Assembly (NCBI GenBank): GCA_019614645.1
Contig: JABWDB010000001.1
Coordinates: forward strand, 15,913,501 to 15,977,500
Origin: Stratiolaelaps scimitus
Lineage: Eukaryota; Arthropoda; Arachnida; Mesostigmata; Laelapidae
Direction: 5' to 3'
Length of the DNA stretch: 64,000 nucleotides
Both the position numbers and the translations under genes were made by a program. The notes below the pieces were generated by a model. That model was not told the origin of the DNA. It searched no databases and saw only the letters and a program-made list of their open reading frames with translations. This document shows, in pieces, positions 1 through 9,620 of the stretch. Position 1 is the stretch's first letter; every line of letters starts with the position of its first letter.

Positions 1-43
<43 letters not shown>

Positions 44-949
44 TATGTATATATATAGGGAGAGAGAGATGTAATTATCGTGTAAATCTATTGTATAATG
101 CGCTGTATGCGTGGTATGCACGTGTGTCTGCTCTCTATAATAATAATAATAAAATGTATACATGTATGTACATTGATTGGTGGATGAATGAGTATCACGA
201 ATAATGAAAAGATGCGGATACTTTCGCTTGTTTTGAACAATACAACTAAAACAATAATAAACGATGGTTTGATCTTCGTATTTAGTCCGTGCGAATAGGC
301 TTGTAAATTCTGACGGTAGTGTGCTCGGTCAATCAAATGGCGCTACAATGGAATATTAATAATAATAACAATAATAATAATAGATACCTATGCTCCGTAT
401 CAATAGTTTAAGTGTGACGATTGATCTGATGATAGACGAAAAATGTTCTGCATAGATTGTGATATATATATGTATATATATCCGAACCGATAGTAAATAT
501 TATTATTTTTGTTTTGTGTACAGAAGAGTCATTTGTAGAATTACTCTCCTATGTTGAGCAATCGTTCCATTCGTGGTAGGTAAATAGGTTCTGCTATTAC
601 TAACGAGACTCCTCCTTGTCCAAATGGAACCATTATTCAGTTGGATGCGATTCGCACGATTTAAATAAGAAGGTAAAAGCACAATTATAACAAGACAGAT
701 CGTATCGACTGCGTGAGAATTATAAAGGAAGAGTCTCTGAAATCGAGGCCTAGAATTTTATAAAAGCCTAGCCGATTCCCCAACTACGACTACGCTTCTA
801 GCGCAACATCCCCTCCGATGAGATGTACGATTTTTAAATTCTAAAGCGCGCATTCGGACATCTCGTTTCATCGAAGCCAGATAACTGCCATTTCAAGATG
901 ATATGATGATTAATAATAATAATAATCATAGTAACAACAATAATGATAG
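1..949. other. AT-rich flank, no gene seen
   Basis: The window opens with a TA dinucleotide tract (about 2-57) followed by a short GA run. The rest is AT-rich with scattered ATA/AAT triplet runs (for example around 140, 358 and 910). I see no open frame with recognisable similarity here. Confidence 0.6.
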
Positions 950-1168
950 TTATTCTAATAACAACAGAAGTTCGCGAATATCAGCGAAATCCCGAATGTT
1001 GAATTTCAGCTCACTGTATTCAGCCGGAATTCCATATTTACGATGCAAATAATCATCGGCTCTCTGCCCCACTGAACCCGTTCCATGGACGGATATATCG
1101 CCACCATTGGATACCTCGTCCGCTCGACATAGCGACCTGTCTGAAGGATACCTTCTTCCATCTAGCAC
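950..1168 (-). CDS. Possible terminal exon of an unrecognised gene
   Basis: A 72-codon minus-strand open stretch runs to a TAA stop. Its composition looks protein-like, with charged and hydrophobic residues mixed and a segment around GIPAEYSELKFNIRDFADI. It has no ATG, so if real it would be a 3' exon entered through an AG acceptor just upstream, near 1174-1180. The sequence before that acceptor is not pyrimidine-rich, which weakens the case. I do not recognise a family. It could be a chance open frame. Confidence 0.2.
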   Translation of the reverse strand: MLDGRRYPSDRSLCRADEVSNGGDISVHGTGSVGQRADDYLHRKYGIPAEYSELKFNIRDFADIRELLLLLE

Positions 1169-2299
1169 AACCTCACTCGCACTTCATTATTTTCGTTCTT
1201 CGGTTTCAAGACTCACGGAGAAATTATGATATGATTAATGATTTAGAAATTCCATCCTTCCTAGCCTGTTCTCACGTTATTGTGTTTTCGAAAGCTATAA
1301 AGCATTCCGCATGTATTTCATAGTCAATTTGGACTACGGTCATTTTGTTCGTATAGCCACTACAACATTATTTTTCTGGCATTATTTTTCCTGCACACGT
1401 CATTCTCTACACTCGGAAGGATTATTGCTAAAGTGATAATTGTGGAATAGTATCGAAGCCGGAATTGTGATATAGACGATATCTGGTAAGTGGGAAAGCA
1501 CAAGGTAAAAATCCACCTCCGCAGCGCCCTCCTCTTCAGAAACACGTCATTTTCATCGTCAGAAGAATACACGCACACATACCCAGCCTGGACTTCGAAC
1601 AATTTTCGTGACGAACCCGACAGAGGAGGTCATTTTGTTGAATTTTCACTGTGATTATAAACGGTCGAATGCCATAACACGGGACTCGTTTATATCAAAA
1701 CAGAATAGAAACATTCATTCGATAGAATTTCGTTGAGTAATCGTTGTTTTTGGAAAGATTCACTTGAGCGAACTATTATTTCCTTGAGGGCCAGGCTCTG
1801 TCTACTCTATGATCACTATGCTAGACGAGCTATTCTCTAATTATAATTTAGTGAATTGCGTGTTGAGTAGATCACCTGTATCACGTCTGATGCCTCTACC
1901 TAGAATTCTGGACTGACTCGTAAAATTGCTATTGCATTTCACATTTCTACTGATCCTTTCATGTGCAATTTTCTGCTGCTAATTTACACTCTATGTCAGA
2001 CATAGTCAGGGGCAGAGAATTAGCGGAAGATTACAATGATGAGTAACGACCAACAGATTAGAAAGTAAAGTATTAATATGCTAATAACAAATAGTCTTCC
2101 CCAGCTCAGCGATAGTTGATGGATGACGGCATATTACGTCGTATTCTCCTCAGATTCCCCTTCTTTTACACACACGTATAACTGTACTATTACCATCATT
2201 GTTTGTTGCTAGACAATGTCATGTTTCTGTACTACTATCTAGTGGGTGTTTGTTTGTTATTTGTCGAAATATTATCATAGTCTTGTACGCAGTGCAGTT
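1169..2299. other. Intergenic, nothing recognised
   Basis: AT-rich sequence with short open frames on both strands, none of which resembles a known protein or has convincing splice context. Confidence 0.5.
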
Positions 2300-2680
2300 G
2301 AATGAGTTACCTAGTGAGCAATCCGGGCCGGTACGCGGCGCGAGAACATGGCCGCAACAAAAGGACGCCCTCTGCAGACCTTTAAGATGTTTACCCCACT
2401 GAAGGTGCAGAGCACAGCACAGAGACACACAACATATGGGAATATAGTTTGTTCCACTCCTTTTTGATGTGGTTGACATTTTTCTCTTCAAAGATTGCGC
2501 GTCTTTAAGCGTATTCGGGTCGTCGACACAGCACGAATGGCTGCGTGCAGCGACGACACGAGCTGGAAGAAATCCGCTGCCGGCAGACTACAAGTAGGGC
2601 CGGGTCGTCCATTTTGCGCGGCCCGTGTGCGAGCCATATCGCCACACCGTAGGTAGCACCATTTATCGATTCGGGTATAC
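2300..2680. promoter_or_regulatory. GC-rich island, candidate promoter or 5' region
   Basis: Base composition switches here from AT-rich to CpG-containing sequence (around 2325-2345 and 2605-2635). It contains an ATG in strong Kozak-like context on the plus strand (GAACATGGCC at 2344) and, on the other strand, an ATGG-rich stretch. This resembles a transcription start region, possibly bidirectional. No TATA box or initiator can be assigned with certainty. Confidence 0.25.
2348..2467 (+). CDS. Small ORF, 39 aa, unrecognised
   Basis: The ATG has A at -3 and G at +4. The frame runs 39 codons (start MAATKGRPLQTFKMFTPLK) to a TGA. The first 19 codons end at AAG followed by GTGCAG, so it could also be a first coding exon cut by a donor at 2405. 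The basic, low-hydrophobicity N-terminus does not match a family I know. The support is the start context and the surrounding GC-rich island only. It may be a chance ORF. Confidence 0.2.
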   Translation: MAATKGRPLQTFKMFTPLKVQSTAQRHTTYGNIVCSTPF

Positions 2681-2699
2681 AATCCCTATTATATCCGTA

Positions 2700-3654
2700 T
2701 CAAGTATCAATCTGTGACGCTACGGTTGTCCGAATGAAGACGATGACGATACATCATATGAAAGGAATATTATACTTTGCAGGGGGCTGTTTGCTTTTAC
2801 ACGGTAGCCCCAGCAGGTTATAATGATCAAATCTGTATTCTGTGTACGCAAATCACGTACGAACGTATCACTGATACGTCTTCAAACGAAAATCGTCAAT
2901 CTAGATTGCAACTAGCTCTAGTGGTAAACGTTAGCATCATTTGATGTTCGGGTTATATCCTTTCATTGTACACCACACGATGCAGAATTGCGGTTATGGG
3001 GTCCAATGGGTGGATCTTTGAGTAGTGGTAATAATAGCGGTAGAACATATCACACACTGGCTATATAGGATCGGCCTATTTGACGCAAAGAACTTTGAGA
3101 GCCCTTTGCGCTTGCGCCAGCTTTCTTCCTCTGAGCGCAGTCATTGACTGCAGAACTTCGTCTGTTAGCAACATGAATTTTCTAGATGGTTAGGAGATTC
3201 CTATTCATATGCAGATATTTATTTTGACACTGGTGTATGCCCTTATTATTATTCATATTGCACTCAGAGATGTGGCTGGATGTAGCCAATAACCACTGTA
3301 GCGATCGTAAGGCGATTGAGATATAGACGCCTAAATCGGCCAGTCCCAAAGAATTGCTGGGTCTATTTGTCCACCTTTTTCAATCGACATCGGCGGGGGG
3401 CGTCGATCAATGTGTGTCCACGAAAAAGCACATTCGCCCGTGGCCTTAAACTCGAACATCATGGGTTCCCTTACGCACGCGCTTGGCTATAAATAAGATC
3501 ATTTTACTTTACTACATGTGTCGTTTTTGACCTACGTTATCGCGTTTACAGTTTACTGCACCCCCATAACCTGGATGATAGGCCAGGGTAGTTGTAACAA
3601 AAAAGACGCCCGATTACATGGGCAGTACCTGACGACGGATGCTATGATTTTACA
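2700..3654. other. 3' flank of Topors
   Basis: No open frame of interest. On the minus strand an AATAAA hexamer lies at 3233-3228, about 420 bases beyond the Topors stop codon, and could mark the 3' end of that transcript. Confidence 0.4.
3228..3233 (-). terminator. Candidate polyadenylation signal for Topors
   Basis: AATAAA on the minus strand about 420 bases downstream of the Topors stop. It is the clearest canonical hexamer I found between 3655 and 3200. Use of this site is inferred, not shown. Confidence 0.3.
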
Positions 3655-3890
3655 TTAACGTCGTCCATCCTCCTTCGTCCCCTTGTGGCGTTTAGTGTTT
3701 TTCGAGCTTCCGCTCTCCGAGTAGCTTTTTGAACTCTGACTTCGTACCAAAGCTAGCTCTTTACCCCTCGACTTCGTTCGTCTTCGAGACGAGACGGATG
3801 CACTCGACGTCCTAACGGCCCTTCTACTGTCGTCTGACTCGTCACTTGAGCTAGATTGCCGCTTTGACGCGCCAGCTGGATAGTAGGCTC
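3655..3890 (-). CDS. Topors: Topors exon 11, RS-rich tail
   Basis: The acceptor GTCCTCAG joins in phase 1 to exon 10. It encodes a Ser/Arg/Lys-rich tail with SRRRTKSRGK and clusters of Ser, like the RS domain that names TOPORS, then a TAA stop. Confidence 0.85.
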
Positions 3891-6631
3891 CTGAGGACAA
3901 TTATAAAATTCACATTAGTTTTGGTATGTGTGTGCAGCAGCGTAGCAGCGTAAAAGAAAAGGTATGTTTGATACGACGCTAGCTTACCAGGTGTGGTTTT
4001 GCGCTAAGATAGTTACTTGTTTGCGTCATTACAATATTCTGGTATTTTTCACACGTTATCGCAATAGGAGAACAACAATGGACAGTTATAACAATCTCGG
4101 CTTTTTTTTTTTAAGAAAAGTAACAACCAGCTGAAAATGCAGCCAACAACCGTTAAACTGTCGGCTACTCGTTGACAATGCCGCGCCAACCGAGACCAAT
4201 CAAGGTACAATTTCTACTTTTGACATCTTCTACAATCAAAATACAATTTCTACTTTTGACATCTTCTACAATCAAAATACAATTTCTACTTTTGACATCT
4301 TCTACAATCAAAATACAATTTCTACTTTTGACATCTTCTACAATCAAAATACAATTTCTACTTTTGACATCTTCTACAATCAAAATACAATTTCTACTTT
4401 TGACATCTTCTACAATCAAAATACAATTTCTACTTTTGACATCTTCTACAATCAAAATACAATTTCTACTTTTGACATCTTCTACAATCAAAATACAATT
4501 TCTACTTTTGACATCTTCTACAATCAAAATACAATTTCTACTGCTGAGATCTTACCAATAATGCTTTTCCTTCTTCCTCGAACGATCAGATCACTATTGT
4601 TATCGTCATCTTCGGTACTGGTACTTTCGTCAGCTGAAGTCATCTCACCCGGGTCCGCTAGGCTCGCGGGCTCATTGGGTCCCTCCGCCGGAATAGTATC
4701 CGCTTCAGATGAATCCGAATCCGTCGAATCGCACAGATCGATCAGCACCGGCGTTCGCTCGCGATAAGGTTTGATCACCTAGAATCAAAGGTCATAAAAA
4801 CGTTAGACCATCGCTACATAAAACAAGAGTCCAACGATTTTTGTAGCCAGTTTTTTGTTTGCTTACCTAAAGCTTAAAATCCTAAACACTTCAAGAAACA
4901 CTAAACCCAGACATTGCTACGTACCTTGACAATCTGGCAATCATCGTCGTCATCGGATGTATCATCAGATGACGAAACGATCACCAGCGCGCCTCTCTGA
5001 CCTCCCGATATGCTCGCTGAGCTTGGCTGGGTCCCCGATGTTGACGGCTGTGGAGAACCCTGAAAAATGCAGAATTTCAAAAATACAGTATAATACGTGC
5101 AAACCTTTAATGGATTCGTTGCGGCTGCTACAACATCTGTGGAGTCGCTATTATGACGGTTATGCACCAGCAATGTCATTTTGGATCGTGCCAACCAATG
5201 CTTCTCCTTAGAGTTACATTTAACCTGTCCCATTCTTCTCAGAGCTAAATTTTCTAACATTCGTATTTGTTTGTCTAATGCCTGGGGATACTACATGTTA
5301 TGTCGGGGATCTACTAGAAGTTCTTGGCAAAGGCACACCATATCCTAACCATTTCGGCTGACCAAACAGTCCATGTATATAAATTAGCCGATATTCAATT
5401 GGCCATAAAATAGTGACCATACCGTCGTCGGTGGGGGTGGTACTCGACTGGGTCCGGGTTGAGGCGACCAAGGCCGGAAAGCCGATTGACCGACGGCTCC
5501 TGGCTCTGCCCCCAAACGAGGCACGACACCTTGACCCACACCGCGCTCAATTCTCTCTCTCGTGTCACGTTCAAAAGCGCGCCTTAGTCTTTCCACAGCT
5601 TCCTGGTATGACAAGGGCGGTCGATACTCGTACTCGACATTTCTGCAGTAATATTAAAAATATCAACTTAATTATTACGCGTGATCCTGACAATGGTAGA
5701 AAGGCATCTAATAGTGAAAAACTCATTAAGTTTAAATTTGTGCTATACTACGTTACTATGAATCATACGATGCAGCATATCCACCCGTAGCGATATCCCT
5801 GCAGAGACAAGTATCACTATGTCGAAGTGAGGGCTGCTATAACAATCAGGTAAAACAAAGCTGATAATAATAATATAAATTTTGGTTTATATTATTATTA
5901 TCAGCTTTGTTTTACCTGATTGTTAATTTTGGTTTCGACTGCTGTTTTGATAACGCTTGTTCACGTGATTAATAAAAAACGGTTAAAAGAAGTATAACAC
6001 CATTATTGACCTTTTACATAGTGATTATCCTAATTATACGTCAACCTTATTACTTATAATTAACGTGGGATAAAAAACAAACTAAAAACCGTCAATCCGT
6101 TCCTGCCCACCTGTCATACATGACCATGTCATGGGTTGATGAAGCGAAGCAGTAGAATTCGTGTTGAAAGTGCGAAGTGTACGGGCCTAGATAGTGGTCC
6201 AGCATCTGTTAACCCAAATCGTAATTACGATTAATAAAAATATTACGATTAATCAATAACTACTTCGAACAGTGCGATTTCTAAAATAGAAAGATGTGTA
6301 CAGATGGCGATAATTTGCTCAATTTCGAAGCGTAATCAGTAAACGGTTAGAAATCAGGAAAAACAATTTACAAAGGCTATCAGGTCAAGTGAGCTTCTTC
6401 TAAAGGTGACTTAGGTTCAATAAGACTCGTAGTTGGACTCATTGCTCACGCGACTTACATGTCTCATTTCTCCCGAACGGATGTCCACGCTGCAGATCAT
6501 AGTCAGGATAACCTCGAGAACTAATGAGACGCTGTGCGGGGGCGGCAGAAGTGCAACCAATTCGCGGTTCAGCCACGGAATTAACCTGAAGAGTGTACCG
6601 TGCGTGGTGTATTAAGTTAGGCGAACTTACA

Positions 6632-6675
<44 letters not shown>

Positions 6676-9620
6676 CTTGCGCCGGCAGATTCGATGGAGT
6701 ATATATTAGAGAACCCTAGAAGCTAACAATCGATGACACGAATTATGAACAGAAGACATCACCTTGGCGAACTTCACCGCTTCATGAGGACTCAATTTCA
6801 GCCTCTCTATAACCTTCATATGAGTAGTTCCTTTGATTTCAGGGAACAACGAGCGTTCGCAACCGAATGTTACTACTAGCACATGAGAAATAATCCGTCA
6901 CTATTGCTCAATTAGTTACAATCACCTATGCGTCTGTGCTGGGTTATTAGCATAGAATTCCGCACTGGTCTCTCTATATCGCGAATAACCGTTTGGCCGA
7001 GCGTAGTATCCCATTTCGTAGATTCCGCGGCGTTCCGCAGAAGTGGAGGGAAACGGTGTCTGCAAGTGCAAACGTTGAGTTAGACACTAGAGTCCACTAT
7101 CCATCTATCTATGCGCATATGTAGGATGTTTATTCGATCTAAAATGTTTGGCTGGATTGATAGAGATTCATTCGGGGTGTGCTTGATTTATACAATTTAT
7201 TTTTATAATTAGCTACTTTCTGTCCCCGTTGCGAATAGAATGGGCCTATAAACGTCCATTGGTTTAATTTACATCGAACAGCGGAGCGCCACCATCTTCA
7301 CTTCTATGTATCATAACACAGGTATAGAAGTTTCACATAAGTTAACGATATATTGAGTCAATCGGCAATACAAGTTTCGCTGATATATTTTCTATATCGA
7401 TCGGTGGGTACCACTTATATAAATGCGAATCTTTTATTCCTTATTTTCGGGCTATAGGTTAAGTTTACTCTGGGAATCCCAATCAGAGTTGAAACGACCA
7501 ATATATGTGAGTTTGGAGTAAACGTCTTCTCCGACTTACCTGCACCATACCCCGAACAGTAGCAGCCCCGGATCCCGGCGGAACCCTAAGATGCTGGAAG
7601 ATGTGGTATTGCTCGAACTCATAGTTCTCTTTGATGTTATGCACGATCGTACGGAAGGGCTTTTGGCACAACGGACATGTTGCTTTCACCTAAATTGACC
7701 ATAGTATATGTTTGAATAATGTCAGAAAGTGACTATTCTGGGAATTTAGTACCTTCACAAGCTGCGCAGATACTGGAAAAATCGTCTACATTTAAATGCG
7801 TGAATTGCTGACCGCCACTCTGTGATAACTCGTTGCTTGCGACGTGTAGGCCTTTCCTCAAGTCGGTTGATTTAACAAAAAATACGAACAAATTTTTATG
7901 CACGCCAAGAAAACTAGCCCAATGAAATTTCATGTGAAGCCACAAAATAAAGAAAAACAAATCTGAATAAGGAGGAGGAATCAGGAACAGACTGAGCGGA
8001 AACAGCTGAATTCGGATATCGATATTGAATGCCCACAGTATTTGATACAATATAAAATGAAATGGTCTGCAGATTGAGCGACTTATGAGTAAAATGGCAA
8101 TTCGTAATATGCATTGTGGCCTGATACAATAATAATATGTACAATAATAGTGATAATTCCATTGTCGTTCAAAGTGCAAAAGTGTCTCTCACTGACCCGA
8201 CTCCACTCAACGAGGCAGGTGAAGCAGAACGGATGGTAACAGGCATCAGTGAAGCTCTTGTTTGACGGTTTACCCAGGCAGATGGCGCAAGTATTATCTG
8301 GATCCTCCGATGAGCTGGTCGACGCCGAATCTGGCCTGAAAAAGACATTCAATGAATCTGTTAACATCATATTAAGGCACAATTTATGCTGACTTGTATT
8401 ACGGCCTCTGTATCAGTCGTGGAAACAGCGAAGTTGTATTTCAGCCTACTACTAGTTCGAGAGCGCACAATGTACAAACATGTCGAAACTATTTTTGCTG
8501 ATAGACACCAGGAAGTGGATTAACACGAAAGGAACCTCAAACGAAAATGATAACATGACTTAATCTGATTTAGCATGATTGAATATCAAACTGATTATGC
8601 GATTATCCACATTCCCGTTGTGCCCCGTTGGTGATACTGTAAAAATGGAGCTAAATTATGTAAAAATAGTAGACTTTTAAGCAAACAAATCCAGTGCTTA
8701 TTTCACTGTTACCCTTGTATTTGATTACCTTTGTGGCGAGGCCGGTGGGGAGACATTCCTGGAGACGAACTTTGGCGTTGCCGGGGACGCTGGTCTGTAA
8801 AAATACAAAACGTAGATTATTTTAACATCGATGGTTAAAAATCGATGTTGATACAAAGCTCTTTTCCGTGATTCTTTTTTGGTTCCTATATTTAACTAAC
8901 TCACGTGCTCAGTCCAAGATCATTGGTGTCAGCCGTTTGATCGGAATAAAGCCTCACGCCATACATTTGGATGTAGAATAGTAGCTGAATTTAGAAAGTT
9001 CCGTATAGTGAGGGAACTCTGACGAAGAGTGAGAATAAATTAGTATTTCAACGATTGTACTACAGCGCTTGGTCGAAAACAAACGATTATCCAGTGGTTC
9101 AAACACCCGGATGTTACTTATAAACACGGCTGGTTTACTTTAAATCTACGTCATTCTTCTGTAGACGGTACGCAAACTACGCCAACCTAGAGCCAACAGG
9201 TGGAACGCGTAGAAACACTTACTTGTTTTACGTTCTATTAGAATAAGAATCGTAGAGCAATTGTGAGGCAACCGGTACACACAAAAGTGTATAGCACGAG
9301 ACATGAATACAGGTTATGCATCTGAGTCCTATTTACCTAGCAGCTGCAGATGCGGTTGCCGAGGCCCCATTAACCGTGGCCACCGATGTGGCCGGAGACA
9401 CTGATGTCGCACCACTATAGCCCGGCGGAGTTGCTCGTGCTCGAACAGCTCCACTGCTGATTCCGCCTTGCGATCCTCGATGAAGGCCCACATGATTATG
9501 TGTCTGCGGCGAGAGAGGTGGCGGTCCCGAACCAGGTCGAGATGTGGTTGAAGGTCCCGCTGTCGAAGGCGAGCCCCAACGGCGGGATGAGCCCCCCGTA
9601 GAGGACGGGGAACCAGACAT
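3655..9620 (-). CDS. Topors: TOPORS-like RING E3 ubiquitin/SUMO ligase, 11 exons
   Basis: Coding exons in order: 9620-9337, 8794-8729, 8335-8197, 7689-7540, 7059-6926, 6585-6459, 6205-6111, 5642-5423, 5059-4925, 4778-4556, 3890-3655. Every junction is GT-AG and every phase matches, giving 1809 nt (602 residues plus stop). Residues 133-171 form a C3HC4 RING (C133, C136, C149, H151, C154, C157, C168, C171). It is followed by the TOPORS-type region with YRETSAEFYANNPAQTHR and LIPWLNREL (about 240-275) and a domain resembling the family's FIHEF segment (about 310-325). An acidic stretch with SUMO-interaction-like cores (about 429-465) precedes a Ser/Arg/Lys-rich tail (525-602). TOPORS ligates ubiquitin and SUMO to nuclear substrates. 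The protein is much shorter than the roughly 1000-residue vertebrate and fly forms, mainly because the RS tail is short. The start is the first in-frame ATG after an upstream in-frame TGA. Confidence 0.9.
4199..4541. repeat. 36-bp minisatellite, about ten units
   Basis: Ten near-identical 36-bp units (core ATCAAAATACAATTTCTACT and following 16 bases). Only the first unit differs by a few bases, and the last is truncated. The array fills most of the intron between Topors exons 10 and 11. Because 36 is divisible by three, the array is open on both strands. The minus-strand reading encodes a 12-residue unit containing ILIVEDV. Confidence 0.95.
4556..4778 (-). CDS. Topors: Topors exon 10, SIM and acidic region
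   Basis: Starts VIKPYRERTPVLIDLCDS, a strong SUMO-interaction-like core followed by Ser/Asp. A long acidic Ser/Thr stretch and a basic RGRRKS segment follow. The donor is GTAAGA (phase 1), only about 14 bases from the minisatellite in the next intron. Confidence 0.85.
4925..5059 (-). CDS. Topors: Topors exon 9, acidic SIM region
   Basis: A 45-codon, phase 0-0 exon. It is Ser/Pro-rich, then has ALVIVSSSDD followed by a run of Asp and CQIVK. Hydrophobic tetrads beside acidic residues fit SUMO-interaction motifs, as expected for TOPORS. Confidence 0.85.
5423..5642 (-). CDS. Topors: Topors exon 8
   Basis: A 220-nt exon with acceptor TACTGCAG and donor GTATGG. It begins with a Tyr/Glu stretch and a basic, possibly helical segment (EAVERLRRAFERDTRERIE), then becomes Pro/Gly-rich. 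Residues about 332-405. Confidence 0.8.
5841..5924. repeat. Perfect 39-bp inverted repeat with 6-bp loop
   Basis: The arm at 5841-5879 is the exact reverse complement of 5886-5924, with loop TTTTGG between them. It lies in the Topors intron between exons 7 and 8. The RNA from either strand would fold into an 84-nt hairpin without mismatches. Confidence 0.95.
6111..6205 (-). CDS. Topors: Topors exon 7
   Basis: A 95-nt exon (acceptor TAACAG, donor GTGGGC). It encodes a segment with HFQHEFYCFASSTHDM, corresponding to the HFIHEFISFARSPFNM region of TOPORS. Its phases (0 in, 2 out) are exactly what exons 6 and 8 need. Confidence 0.8.
6459..6585 (-). CDS. Topors: Topors exon 6
   Basis: The acceptor CTTCAG leads into LIPWLNREL, matching LVPWLKREL of vertebrate TOPORS directly after the exon 5 motif. 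The exon ends with donor GTAAGT in phase 0 and covers about residues 259-300. Confidence 0.85.
6635..6671. repeat. TA microsatellite
   Basis: An uninterrupted TA run in the Topors intron between exons 5 and 6, on the upstream (5') side of exon 6. Confidence 0.95.
6926..7059 (-). CDS. Topors: Topors exon 5
   Basis: A 134-nt exon from acceptor CTTGCAG to AG|GTGATT. It encodes a Tyr/Arg-rich stretch ending YRETSAEFYANNPAQTH, close to the family's YRDISAEFFRRNPACLH motif (from memory of human TOPORS). The open frame and phases 0 to 2 fit its neighbours exactly. Confidence 0.85.
7540..7689 (-). CDS. Topors: Topors exon 4, RING end
   Basis: A 50-codon, phase 0-0 exon starting VKATCPLCQKPF, which supplies the last CPLC zinc ligands. 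It continues into the IVHNIKENYEFEQY segment that follows the RING in TOPORS proteins. The donor is a consensus GTAAGT. Confidence 0.9.
8197..8335 (-). CDS. Topors: Topors exon 3, first RING half
   Basis: Holds the first six zinc ligands: CAIC, then CYHPFCFTC and the LVEWSR stretch typical of TOPORS. The acceptor is TTTTTCAG and the donor GTCAGT, phase 0 at the 3' end. Confidence 0.9.
8729..8794 (-). CDS. Topors: Topors exon 2
   Basis: A 66-nt exon with a pyrimidine-rich acceptor (TTTTTACAG) and donor GTAATC. It encodes a Pro/Ser-rich linker (residues 96-116). Phase 2 at both ends joins exons 1 and 3 without frame loss. Confidence 0.8.
9337..9620 (-). CDS. Topors: Topors exon 1
   Basis: Starts at ATG 9620 and encodes a Ser/Pro/Gly/Thr-rich, probably disordered N-terminus (residues 1-94), then splits a codon at AG|GTAAAT (phase 2). 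The frame is open a further 13 codons upstream, but the only start there is a GTG at 9659. An in-frame TGA lies just beyond, so the ATG is preferred unless an unseen 5' exon exists. Confidence 0.8.

Noticed and set aside
4172..4561. 129-codon plus-strand open frame across the minisatellite
   Set aside because: It is antisense to Topors and open only because the unit is 36 bp. It has no other coding evidence.
6760..6855. Minus-strand open stretch with donor-like GTGATG in the Topors intron between exons 5 and 6
   Set aside because: Exons 5 and 6 already join in phase and continue the TOPORS motif directly. Inserting this piece would break the family order.
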